NCBI GenBank assembly: GCA_017559825.1
Contig: JAFYQR010000054.1
Location: 1 to 61,386, forward strand
Origin: Thermoguttaceae bacterium
Lineage (GTDB): Bacteria; Planctomycetota; Planctomycetia; Pirellulales; Thermoguttaceae
Length of the DNA: 61,386 nucleotides
Direction of reading: 5' to 3'
The notes under the pieces are model-generated. The model saw nothing but the letters and a program-made list of their open reading frames with translations, was not told the DNA's origin and did no database searches. Position 1 is the stretch's first letter, and each line of letters opens with the position of its first letter. A program made the translations under genes and the position numbers. Shown here piece by piece: positions 34,706-43,322 of this stretch.

Positions 34706-35644
34706 ATGCAATTCAATCGCCGAGATTTTCTCAAAGCGGGCGCCGGACTTTGCTTCGCCTCCGCGCTTCCGACCGTTTCCCCCCTCCTCGCCGCCGACGA
34801 AACGCTTTTAAAGCCGCAAAAGATTCGAATCGAAGTCGGCGCAACGGAACCGTTTAAGGCGGTTCACGTTTCCGACTCGCACTTCTGCCTCGCCGACGAC
34901 CGCGAAGTCGAACGCAAAAAAAACCTTGCCGCGTCGCGCCTCAAACACTTCGGCGACGGCGTGAAGCGTTTCGACGCCGCGATGGCGCTCGCGCAAAAGA
35001 ACGACGCGCTCTTCCTGCACACCGGCGACCTCGTCGACTTCACGAGCCATAAGAACTACGAAACCGTAAACGCTAAATTTGCGGGGACTTACTCCTTCGT
35101 TTCCGCCGGAAATCACGAGTACAGCCACTACCTCGGCGAAGCTAAAGAGGACGAAGCGTACAAAGCGCAGTCGTTCGAGCGCGCGCAAAAGGCCTATCCG
35201 AACGACTTAAAGCTCGCGTCCAAGGTCGTCAACGGCGTCAATTTCGTCGCGTTTGACGACGTGTACTACTACGTTACGCCGGAAATTTTCAAACGCTTTC
35301 AAGCCGAAGTGGAGAAAGGACTTCCGATCGTCGCGCTCTGCCACGTTCCGCTTTATACGCCGGAACTTTTCGAAGTCGCGAACGGCAAAAATTCGAAATG
35401 CGCCTATCTGACCGGCGTTCCGGAAGAACTTATGAAGAACTTCGACCCGGGCCGCCGCGAACAACAAAAACCGGACGCGACGACGGTCGAATTCCTCGCT
35501 TGGCTCCGCGAGCAAAGTCTTTTGAAGGCAATCCTTTGCGGGCACCTCCACTATTATTGGCAAGGCGCGTTTTCTAAGACCGCGACCCAATACGTCGTCG
35601 GAGCGAACTACGCGGGCGCCGCTTACGAGATCGATTTCGAGTAA
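34706..35644 (+). CDS. Secreted calcineurin-like metallophosphoesterase
   Basis: A 312-residue protein with an N-terminal twin-arginine type signal (NRRDFLKAGAGLCFASALP). The metallophosphoesterase motifs are VSDSHFCLAD (Asp-x-His), LFLHTGDLVDF (Gly-Asp), SAGNHEY (Gly-Asn-His-Glu), IVALCHVPLY (His) and ILCGHLHYYW (Gly-His-x-His). It would hydrolyse phosphate esters in the periplasm. The start at ATG 34706 has AAGGA upstream. It lies just after another phosphodiesterase-type secreted protein; the two may share a transcript. Confidence 0.9.
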   Translation: MQFNRRDFLKAGAGLCFASALPTVSPLLAADETLLKPQKIRIEVGATEPFKAVHVSDSHFCLADDREVERKKNLAASRLKHFGDGVKRFDAAMALAQKNDALFLHTGDLVDFTSHKNYETVNAKFAGTYSFVSAGNHEYSHYLGEAKEDEAYKAQSFERAQKAYPNDLKLASKVVNGVNFVAFDDVYYYVTPEIFKRFQAEVEKGLPIVALCHVPLYTPELFEVANGKNSKCAYLTGVPEELMKNFDPGRREQQKPDATTVEFLAWLREQSLLKAILCGHLHYYWQGAFSKTATQYVVGANYAGAAYEIDFE

Positions 35645-35730
35645 ACGTCGCGACGTAAAGAGTCGTTTGCAAAGCGCGTTATTTTCCGATTTAACGCGCC
35701 TTCTTTCTTAAACGACGCCGTATAAAGACC

Positions 35731-35771
35731 AAAAAACTCGACGCTCTTCGTCAAGAGAGCGTCGAGTTTTT
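35731..35771. terminator. Bidirectional terminator
   Basis: A perfect 11-base-pair stem (CTCGACGCTCT, 35737-35747, with 35756-35766) is flanked by A6 and T5CTTTT. It serves the converging metallophosphoesterase and GH127 genes. Confidence 0.88.
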
Positions 35772-35861
35772 CTTTTGACCGCTTTTCAAACGACGCGGCG
35801 TCAGCATTTTACAAAATATCCTCAAACCGCGTCGTTTAAGCGTTTAACGCCTTCGCAATAT

Positions 35862-37919
35862 TCACTTTTCCTCGACGGTTGGGAACGCCGAAATACGGAG
35901 ACGCGCCGCGCCCATCGGGATCAGTTCCAGCTCTTCGACCGGTTCGGCTGTCGGCGCCGGACTGAACGGAAGCGTTTCGCAGAAACCGGTCGGTTCGTAC
36001 CCCCAACTCGGAATCTTGCGCCCCTTCATCTTGATCGAGTACGGAACTGCGTCGGTCGTCCACGGGAAGTTGTTTTCCGGCCAATCTTTACGAACAAGCT
36101 CGAGTTGCGAAAGGTCGAGCGTCGCCGGGTCGATCAGCCCATAATTCCAAGCCGACTTCGGTAAAATTTCGAACGACGGCCAAGCGGCGACGTCGGCGCC
36201 CTCTTGCCAACCGGAGTCGCCGATCGCGGTTTGACGCCCGTCGCGTTCTTGACGATATTCTTCGTCGATCTTCAGCGAGAAAGTCAGCGGCCCGTAGTCG
36301 ATGCTGACGGAACCCTTGTTTTGACGCCACTTACGATACGAGAACTTCGCCGGGAACGTCGCCGCGACTTCGTCGCCGTTCTTCCATTCGCGTTCGATAC
36401 GAATCCACTTTTGCGGCGCCGCGTCAACCGCGAGTTTTTCGCCGTTGAGCGTCGCCGACGCGCCAACCGTCCACTTCGGAACGCGAACGTAAAGCGGAAA
36501 CTTAACGCTTTCAACGCCTTGCGGAAGCGAAACGTTCAGTTTCACCGTATCGTCGAACGGATAGTTCGTCGTTTCTTTAATCGTAACGGTCGCGCCGTCG
36601 CCGACTTTCGCGGTAACCTGCGACGCACTGTAAAGAGTCGCCGCCAAGCCGCGATCCGGCGTCGCCGTCCACAAGTGTTCGACGTAATACGGCCAACCGT
36701 GCGCGTGGTTGTGCTGGCAGCAGCGGCTGCTGAACGGGTTCATCGACATAAACGGCCCGGCGTTGTGAATAGCCGGATTGTGGTTCTTCGCGTCGGAAAT
36801 CGGTTGGTTCGGGCAAGTGATGTAACGCAAGGCTTTAAAGTCGGGCATAAGCGCCGCCGGAGCGCAGTTGAACGCCACTTCCTCGGCGTGGTCGGCCCAG
36901 AACGTGTCGCCGGTCGCGCGGAAAAGAAGCATATTGCTCGTCATTTGCTCGAAAATGGCGCACGTTTCGATCCCTTGACGCGGGTCGATATAGCCTTGAC
37001 GCGACACTTCATCGCCTCCCCACATCCCGCCCGGGACTTGCCCGTAAATCGCGCGAATCAGCCAGAAGTTATTGTACGCCGCGGCTTTGTCGGCTTCGTC
37101 TTTCGAGAGTTGCCAGAACGTCGCCGGTTCGCGGAAACACTGGGCGATATTGACGTTATGCCAGTTCGGCAGGCCCGAAACTTGTCGCCAGTTCGCGGTG
37201 TTCTCGTGAATTTTCTCCGCGACGGCGAGCAACTTTTTATCGCCGGTTACATTGTATAACCAAAGGCAGCTGTGCAGCATGTCGCCGCCGCGGCTGTTTT
37301 CCCAGTACGTTTCGAGGAGGCGTTCGTCCGGACGCATCGCGATCCAGTCGAAGTACTTGGCCATAAAGGAGATAACGCGCTCGTCGCCGGTGTTTTCGTA
37401 ATACGATTGCATCAGGAAGAGGACGAGCATATTCGGCCAAACGTCGATCGGCTTTTCGGCGTCCGGATCGCCCGGGCCAAAGTAACCGTCGGCGCGTTGG
37501 CTCTTTAGAATCGCTTCGATCCAAGTTTGCGCTTCGGCGATCATTTCTTTATCGCCGGCGAGATACGCCATATCGACGTACCCGCGGAGCCAGTACGGCA
37601 GTTCTTCCCAACCGTATTGACCGCCGTTCATAAGCCAAGCGTTATCGGCCTTTTCGAGCCATTTGCTGATCGTTCCGAGTTTCCCGGCGAGCCCCTCGTT
37701 TTGGCGCTTGAGAGCCTCGCCCATCCAGCCTTCGGCCTTGACGGCGCCGAGCGGCAACTTCAAAAACGGCGACGGTTCGAGCGGCGCTCGGTTCGCCAAG
37801 TAATGCGGCGCGGCGTCGCCGGTTTCCGGACGCTCGACGACGCGAACGTCGTCCGCCGCGAACGCGCCGACCGCCGAAAAAATCAGCGCGGCGCTCGCGA
37901 TCGCTTGAATCAACTTCAT
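35862..37919 (-). CDS. Secreted GH127 beta-L-arabinofuranosidase-family protein
   Basis: A 685-residue secreted protein of the former DUF1680 family. The signal peptide is MKLIQAIASAALIFSAVGAF-type at 1-21. The zinc-cysteine active site of GH127 is visible: Glu318 and Cys320 in RQGIETCAIFEQ, and the adjacent Cys400-Cys401 in SSRCCQHNHAHGW. The family uses one of these Cys as nucleophile to remove beta-L-arabinofuranose from plant glycoproteins and related glycans. The N-terminal (alpha/alpha) barrel is followed by beta domains. The ATG at 37919 was chosen because AAAGGG lies upstream. It appears to be a single-gene unit with its own promoter. Confidence 0.88.
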   Translation of the reverse strand: MKLIQAIASAALIFSAVGAFAADDVRVVERPETGDAAPHYLANRAPLEPSPFLKLPLGAVKAEGWMGEALKRQNEGLAGKLGTISKWLEKADNAWLMNGGQYGWEELPYWLRGYVDMAYLAGDKEMIAEAQTWIEAILKSQRADGYFGPGDPDAEKPIDVWPNMLVLFLMQSYYENTGDERVISFMAKYFDWIAMRPDERLLETYWENSRGGDMLHSCLWLYNVTGDKKLLAVAEKIHENTANWRQVSGLPNWHNVNIAQCFREPATFWQLSKDEADKAAAYNNFWLIRAIYGQVPGGMWGGDEVSRQGYIDPRQGIETCAIFEQMTSNMLLFRATGDTFWADHAEEVAFNCAPAALMPDFKALRYITCPNQPISDAKNHNPAIHNAGPFMSMNPFSSRCCQHNHAHGWPYYVEHLWTATPDRGLAATLYSASQVTAKVGDGATVTIKETTNYPFDDTVKLNVSLPQGVESVKFPLYVRVPKWTVGASATLNGEKLAVDAAPQKWIRIEREWKNGDEVAATFPAKFSYRKWRQNKGSVSIDYGPLTFSLKIDEEYRQERDGRQTAIGDSGWQEGADVAAWPSFEILPKSAWNYGLIDPATLDLSQLELVRKDWPENNFPWTTDAVPYSIKMKGRKIPSWGYEPTGFCETLPFSPAPTAEPVEELELIPMGAARLRISAFPTVEEK

Positions 37920-38024
37920 CGTTAAACCCTTTAAATAAAAAAGTTGCGTCGACAACCAAGTAAAAGCCGCCGACGCGAAACGGGGCCGAACCCCAACCCA
38001 ACAAATTTCCGACAGCGACGACGC

Positions 38025-38052
38025 TTTTTATCGTCGCGCTAAATATTGTCAA
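38025..38052 (-). promoter_or_regulatory. Promoter of the GH127 gene
   Basis: Minus strand: TTGACA (complement of 38047-38052), a 16-base spacer and TAAAAA (complement of 38025-38030), about 105 bases before the ATG. Confidence 0.55.
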
Positions 38053-38080
38053 CGCTTCGCTTAAGATTAAGCGAACGGAT

Positions 38081-39076
38081 TTAAAACGCCGCGTCCTCCG
38101 CTTCGTCGAACGGAGGAAAGGCCGCGAAATATTCAATTCGGATTTTTTCGTCGTTCGCAATCTCTTGCGATTCCAACGTTTGCGTCGTTCGACGTTTCGC
38201 TTCGAGACGAACGCCGAACGGTTGAACGCTCGTCGTTTTGACGACGACTTCCGGCCCGGCGATTTGCTCGAACTCAAAGGACGGAACGCCTTCAAACGGC
38301 GGACAGAACGCGACGAAAACCGGCGCGACCTCGGCGTCCCCTTCGAACTCGACCGCAACGGAGCCCAAAATCCGCGTTCCTCCGTCCTCCGCTCGAACGC
38401 GGCGCTGCGTCGCAAGCGTCTCGCCGTCGCTTTCGTCAAGCTCGCAAACGTCGACGACCGACGCGACGCAAACGCCTGCCGGTTCGTCTGTTCCGACGTT
38501 CGACGTCTCGGTTTCGTGCGTCGAAATCAAGAGAGCGTCGCACGACGGCGTTTCGCTAAGACCAAACCAATCTCTTGCGACGGTCGCGCCCCAACGACGA
38601 GCGAAGCGCCCTGCGAACGCGTCGACGGCGACGACGTAAACCGCCGCGACGCAACACGTTGCCAACGAAGCGGCGCCGCGCGTCCAAAGCGTCGTCAATA
38701 CGACGAACGCGGCCGTTCCAAGGGGCGCCGACGCCGACGCGACGCGATTTCGAAACTCCGACGGCGGCAGCCAAAACGGACGTTCCCGCCAAACGCAAAG
38801 CGTCTCGCGCAACGCGTAAACGCCGACCGCGGCGAACGTTAAGAAAACAAACGTCGACGCGGCGCAAGCAAACGTTTCCGCGCTCGTCCCGGGAAAAATC
38901 CAAAATCGAACGAACGTCGACGCGCAAACGGCCCATAAAATCGCCGTCGCCGACGCGTCGAAAGCGTTTAAAACCGCCGCCCAACGTCTTTGGACGCAAC
39001 GCTTTCCGCTCGACGCGCAATCGAAAAACCGTTCCACCATGTCGCAAGTTCGCTTTTCGTTTCGAGTCGCGTTCAT
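38081..39076 (-). CDS. Membrane protein of unknown function
   Basis: I do not recognise a family. The 331-residue protein has a basic N-terminus and about four hydrophobic segments: residues 40-60 (ATAILWAVCASTFVRFW), 68-88 (FACAASTFVFLTFAAVGVYA), 113-130 and 135-152 (SLATCCVAAVYVVAVDAF). The C-terminal half (170-331) is soluble, acidic and beta-rich, with a Val/Thr pattern. Its Cys content is high. GGGAG lies about 11 bases before the ATG, and a good promoter lies at 39196-39224. It is followed by GH127 on the same strand, but that gene has its own promoter. Confidence 0.65.
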   Translation of the reverse strand: MNATRNEKRTCDMVERFFDCASSGKRCVQRRWAAVLNAFDASATAILWAVCASTFVRFWIFPGTSAETFACAASTFVFLTFAAVGVYALRETLCVWRERPFWLPPSEFRNRVASASAPLGTAAFVVLTTLWTRGAASLATCCVAAVYVVAVDAFAGRFARRWGATVARDWFGLSETPSCDALLISTHETETSNVGTDEPAGVCVASVVDVCELDESDGETLATQRRVRAEDGGTRILGSVAVEFEGDAEVAPVFVAFCPPFEGVPSFEFEQIAGPEVVVKTTSVQPFGVRLEAKRRTTQTLESQEIANDEKIRIEYFAAFPPFDEAEDAAF

Positions 39077-39195
39077 CGATTTTTCATCTCCCGTTCTCGC
39101 GTCGCCGTCTTACGCCGCGCCTATTTTCCCCAACACGCCCATTTTAACAAATAAGCGTAAAAAAAACCGACGCGCGGAGCGCCGAACGCTTCCTT

Positions 39196-39224
39196 ATTAT
39201 ACGTCGGAGGAGCGGCGACGTCAA
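39196..39224 (-). promoter_or_regulatory. Promoter of the membrane protein gene
   Basis: Minus strand: TTGACG (complement of 39219-39224), a 17-base spacer and a perfect TATAAT (complement of 39196-39201). Confidence 0.8.
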
Positions 39225-39287
39225 GGAGGGTAAAATAGAAAAACAGCGCGGGTTCATTACGGCGTTTTTCGCCCGCGTCGACGACGC

Positions 39288-39328
39288 AAAAAAACGACGG
39301 CCAACGTCGTTAAACGTCAACCGTCGTT
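39288..39328 (-). terminator. Terminator of the dxr-rseP unit
   Basis: AACGACGG (39293-39300) pairs with CCGTCGTT (39321-39328). On the minus strand seven T residues follow (complement of 39288-39294). It lies 70 bases past the protease stop codon. Confidence 0.75.
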
Positions 39329-39398
39329 CGACTTGCGGCGCCGTCTATTTCCGCGTCGACGCCAACCCGTTATTTTTACGCAACTTACGTCGCCGTCG

Positions 39399-41720
39399 TT
39401 AGAAGCAGTATCGGACGACGTCGAGGTAAATCACCCAAAACATCAACGCCAAAATCAACGCCAGGCCCATGTAACTCAATATCACTTGGACGTTTTCATT
39501 CGGTTTGCGACGCGTGATCGCCTCGTATAGCAGGAAGACCATGTGCCCGCCGTCGAGCACCGGAATCGGCAGGAAGTTGACGACCGCCAAGTTCGCGCCG
39601 ATCAAGCACAGGAAGAGCAAGAAGACGCCGTTGCGTTCCCCCGCCGCCGCGTACGCGGTTCCGACGATCATTCCCGGGCCGCCGAGCGCCTTCGCCGAAA
39701 CGGTCGAACCGACGTTTTTCAGGAAGACGAAAACTTGCGTCGCCGACTCCCAAGTCTTAGCGACGCCGAACTTTAACGCGTCGCCCAAGGAGTCCGCCCG
39801 ATGGAAAATCGCGTCGCCGCCGAAGTAAAGACCGCGCTCGACGACAAAAGCGTCTTCGGCGCGTCGGAGCGTCGTTTCGATTTTCGCTTCGCCGCCGTCC
39901 TTCGTCGAAACCGTTACGGCGACGGGAGTTCCGTTCGGAAGATACGGCGCGACGGTCTCGAACCACCCCAAAACGGACGCGGCGCGTTCGGTCTCGGTCG
40001 CTCCGGCGATCTCGGTCGCCTTCGTTTGAGCGCCGGCGCCGGCCTTCGCGCCGGTCAACGATTCGAAAATCGTTCGCGCGTTTTTCGGCGAGTCCGCGCC
40101 CGGATCCGGAACGGTCGTTTCGATTTTAACAATTTCGCCGCCGATCGGATTCGAATCGGTTTTCACGGTTCCGTCGATTCCGGCGACGACCGGCAAAACT
40201 TCGAACGCGACGCCGAGTCGTCCGCACGCCATGACGCCGCGACTCGAAGCGAAGCCGTCGTAAGGCGCCGCGTTCGGCAAGGTCGCCGTCAAGTCGACGC
40301 GCTCGCCGTCCCGCAAGATCGTCAGCGCGACCGTTTGCGTTCCGGTCGGCGCCGATTTTTCCGAATCGCCCGGTTCTTCCGTTCGCGCCGATTTCGCCGC
40401 CAACTCTGGGCGCGTTTCCTTCGAACCGCTCGCGAAAAGCCGATACGGGAGGCGGCGCGGGTCGAGAATCGGCTCGGCGTCGATTTCGAGCAACACGTCG
40501 CCACGACGCGTTACGACGCCGTTTTCGTCGACTTCGCGCTTGACCAGGCCCGCTTTTTCGGCGGCGGAACCGGGACGAATTTCGACGATTTCCCCCATCG
40601 CCAAGCGAACGCCGATTTCCGGCGCGCCGGTCGGCGGAATCGTTACGGAAATTTTCTCCTTCGTTTCGTCGACGGAACGCTCGCCCGCCTTGCCGACGAC
40701 GGTCGGCGCGAAGACGCACTCGATCGGACGGTCGACAAAGAGCCGCGCCAAGCGGTATTGATCGGCCGGCGTTTCAATCGGAAGACCGTTCATCGAAACG
40801 AGCCGCTCGCCGCCGGTCAACGCGCCGAGCCGTTCTTCAATTTGCGCCGCTTCCGCCGGATCGAGCGACGAAGCGAAAGGCGCCGCGTCCGGAATCGCCG
40901 CCAAGTCGAGCGAAATCGACGGACCGACGCCGATCGTCGGATTCAGGTCGCCTTTGGAGAAGCGCGGTTGGATCGCCAGCGACGTCGGCGCGTCGGCGCC
41001 CGGGCGGCGCACGTCGAAAGTCGTTTCCTCGCCGCTCATCGTCGCGACGATAATCGACGAAAAGACCGGGCTTTGCGCTCCGTTGATCGCGACGATTTCG
41101 TCCCCGGCTTGCATTCCGCTCTTCCAAGCGGGCGACCCCGGCGCCACGTAACCGACGCGAGCCGACGTTTCCGGCGTGCCGATCAAAATCGCCGCGGTCG
41201 CGCAGACGATCGCGAACACGACGTTCATAAAAACGCCCGCCGAAATAATCGCCATCCGTTGGAAAACGTTCTTCGCCAAGTAGCTGTCCGGCGCGTACAT
41301 CTGCTTTTCGAGCGACGCGATTTCCTCGTCTTTCGCCGCTTTTTCTTCGTCGGAAAGCTCGGCGTCTTTCTCGGAACGCTCGAGTTTGGCGCGCTCGATT
41401 TCGGCTTGAATCCCGCCCGGGTTGTCCTCTTGGCCGAGCATCTTCACGTACCCGCCGAGCGGAAGCCAACCGAGACCGTACTCGGTGTCGCCCCATTTGA
41501 AGCTGAAAAACTTGAAGCCGTAAGCGTCGAACCAAATGTAAAATTTATCGCAGCGCACGCCGCACATCCGAGCGACGACGAAGTGGCCCCACTCGTGCAC
41601 GATCACGAGCATGTTGACGCCCAACACGACCAAAATCACGCGCCACGCGACCGCCAACGCGTTCGTCAACGCCGAAGCGTCTTCCGCGACGCCAAGCAGC
41701 GCCGCTATCGAGAAATCCAT
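39399..41720 (-). CDS. rseP: RseP-type site-2 membrane protease with expanded PDZ region
   Basis: An intramembrane zinc protease of family M50, used elsewhere to release anti-sigma factors. The zinc motif is VHEWGHFVVA in the first helix and the third ligand is in NFLPIPVLDGGHM near the C-terminus. Two further membrane helices are visible (FMNVVFAIVCATAAILIG and LILALMFWVIYLDVV). At 773 residues it is much longer than the usual 420-450. The added region holds at least two PDZ domains (VAPGSPAWKSGMQAGDEIVA; RPGSAAEKAGLVKREV) and a third partial one. The start is ATG 41720 with AAGGAGG upstream. It overlaps the end of dxr by 16 bases, so the two are translationally linked. Confidence 0.9.
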   Translation of the reverse strand: MDFSIAALLGVAEDASALTNALAVAWRVILVVLGVNMLVIVHEWGHFVVARMCGVRCDKFYIWFDAYGFKFFSFKWGDTEYGLGWLPLGGYVKMLGQEDNPGGIQAEIERAKLERSEKDAELSDEEKAAKDEEIASLEKQMYAPDSYLAKNVFQRMAIISAGVFMNVVFAIVCATAAILIGTPETSARVGYVAPGSPAWKSGMQAGDEIVAINGAQSPVFSSIIVATMSGEETTFDVRRPGADAPTSLAIQPRFSKGDLNPTIGVGPSISLDLAAIPDAAPFASSLDPAEAAQIEERLGALTGGERLVSMNGLPIETPADQYRLARLFVDRPIECVFAPTVVGKAGERSVDETKEKISVTIPPTGAPEIGVRLAMGEIVEIRPGSAAEKAGLVKREVDENGVVTRRGDVLLEIDAEPILDPRRLPYRLFASGSKETRPELAAKSARTEEPGDSEKSAPTGTQTVALTILRDGERVDLTATLPNAAPYDGFASSRGVMACGRLGVAFEVLPVVAGIDGTVKTDSNPIGGEIVKIETTVPDPGADSPKNARTIFESLTGAKAGAGAQTKATEIAGATETERAASVLGWFETVAPYLPNGTPVAVTVSTKDGGEAKIETTLRRAEDAFVVERGLYFGGDAIFHRADSLGDALKFGVAKTWESATQVFVFLKNVGSTVSAKALGGPGMIVGTAYAAAGERNGVFLLFLCLIGANLAVVNFLPIPVLDGGHMVFLLYEAITRRKPNENVQVILSYMGLALILALMFWVIYLDVVRYCF

Positions 41721-42925
41721 ATTTCGGCCTCCTTCCGCGCCCAAGCGTCGAGTTCGACGATTCGCTCGAGCGTCGGTTTTTCTTCAAAGGTATGATTTTC
41801 AAGGATTTGTCGGCAAACGACGGGAATCTTATCGAACGTCGTTCGGCCGTTGAGAAAAGCGTCGACGGCGATTTCGTTCGCCGCGTTCAAGACGACGCCG
41901 GCGGTTCCCCCCTTCTTCGCGACCTCGAACCCGAGCGAGAGCGCCGGGAAGCGTTCGAGATCGGGCGGGAAAAACTCGAGCGTCGAACTTTGCGTCCAAT
42001 CGAATTTGCGAGTCGGGCCGGGCCGTCGCTCCGTTTCGTAAAGCGCAAGCTGAATCGGGAGCCGCATGTCGGGCGGGCTCAACTGCGCGAGAACGGCGCC
42101 GTCGACGAACTCGACCATCGAGTGAACGATCGACTGCGGGTGAACGACGACGGAAATTTTGTCGGCGTCGAGCCCGAAAAGCCAGCGCGCCTCGATAATT
42201 TCGAGCGCTTTGTTCATCGTCGACGCGGAGTCGACGGTGATTTTCGCCCCCATTTGCCAAGTCGGGTGCTTGAGCGCGTCGGCGACGGTCGCCGTTTTGA
42301 GACGTTCGGCGCTCCAATCGCGGAACGGGCCGCCGCTGGCCGTCAAAATCAGCCGCTCGACGTCGGAACCGTCGACGAACGTCGAGTTCGAATCAAGCCG
42401 CCGCGACAGGAGACACTGAAAGATCGCGCTATGCTCGCTGTCGACCGGGTAAATTTTCCCGCCGTTCGTTCGGAGCAAATCGGTCATCAGCGAGCCGCCC
42501 GCGACGAGCGCCTCTTTGTTCGCCAGCGCGAGCGTTTGACCGGCTTCGAGCGCGCTCCAAGCGACGCGCAACCCGGCGACGCCTACGATTGCCAACAAGA
42601 CGACGTCGATTTCCGGCCGCCGAACAACCTCGGCCAACGCGTCCGAGCCCCAAAGAACTTCGATTCCCGACGGCAGCTCGGCCAACGGGGCGCGGTCGGC
42701 GTTCGGGTTCGCGACGACGACGGCGGCCGGTCGGAACCGTTTCGCCAGCTCGACCAACTTCGCGACGTCGTTGTTGACGGAAAGAACGCTCGCTCGGAGC
42801 CGCCCGCCGGACGCCGCGATCACGTCGAGCGCGCTCGTTCCGATGCTCCCGCTCGCGCCGATCACCGCGACGTTGCGCGGCGCCGACGCGTTTTCGGAAG
42901 GAACGTTCGCGTTAAATTCGCTCAT
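41705..42925 (-). CDS. dxr: 1-deoxy-D-xylulose 5-phosphate reductoisomerase
   Basis: Converts DXP to methylerythritol 4-phosphate, the committed step of the MEP pathway. The NADPH motif is VIGASGSIGTSALDVI near the N-terminus. The metal and substrate segments follow: NKEALVAGGSLM, PVDSEHSAIFQCL, LTASGGPFRDW, HPTWQMGAKITVDSASTMNK, and MRLPIQLALYETER. At 406 residues the length is normal. No clear Shine-Dalgarno precedes the ATG. The dxr-rseP pairing is common among bacteria. Confidence 0.96.
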   Translation of the reverse strand: MSEFNANVPSENASAPRNVAVIGASGSIGTSALDVIAASGGRLRASVLSVNNDVAKLVELAKRFRPAAVVVANPNADRAPLAELPSGIEVLWGSDALAEVVRRPEIDVVLLAIVGVAGLRVAWSALEAGQTLALANKEALVAGGSLMTDLLRTNGGKIYPVDSEHSAIFQCLLSRRLDSNSTFVDGSDVERLILTASGGPFRDWSAERLKTATVADALKHPTWQMGAKITVDSASTMNKALEIIEARWLFGLDADKISVVVHPQSIVHSMVEFVDGAVLAQLSPPDMRLPIQLALYETERRPGPTRKFDWTQSSTLEFFPPDLERFPALSLGFEVAKKGGTAGVVLNAANEIAVDAFLNGRTTFDKIPVVCRQILENHTFEEKPTLERIVELDAWARKEAEIWISR

Positions 42926-43322
42926 TTTGCCAATATATTAATATAACGGTTAATACAACGGATAAAATTTTTCTTAAACAACGACGCGCCGCCCCCGCTC
43001 GAAAGCGGAAACGCCGCCCCGCCGTCGAGAATCCAACCGACCGACGCGGCGTTAAAAACGGAGTTTTCGTTCTATTATACGGCGCCGACGCGTTTTGTAG
43101 AAGACGCGTCGACCGAAAAAACGCGAAATTTCGCAAAAGAATCGAAAAATCGCGCCTTCTTTCCGCCGCCTCTTGCTCGAAAACGAGCCGCCGTTTGCCG
43201 TTTGAATTTCCAAACGTTTTCCAACGTTTTCAAAAACGCCGTTTTCAAACGTTTCTCGACGCGCCCCAAACGCCGGTCGTCCGATTAACGCAACGTTTTA
43301 AAATAATCAAAAACATCGTTTT
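42926..43322. other. Intergenic region upstream of dxr
   Basis: A 397-base gap without a gene. A perfect TATAAT (complement of 43074-43079) is the likely dxr -10, though its -35 is weak. An iterated AACGTTTTC motif fills 43210-43255. Next to the aminotransferase stop, AAAAAC/GTTTTT (43305-43320 region) may act as a weak terminator. Confidence 0.5.

Larger units (their letters stand above)
39077..39398. other. Intergenic region between rseP-like gene and membrane protein gene
   Basis: A 322-base gap without a gene. It holds the terminator of the upstream protease gene (39288-39328) and the promoter of the membrane protein gene (39196-39224). Confidence 0.7.
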
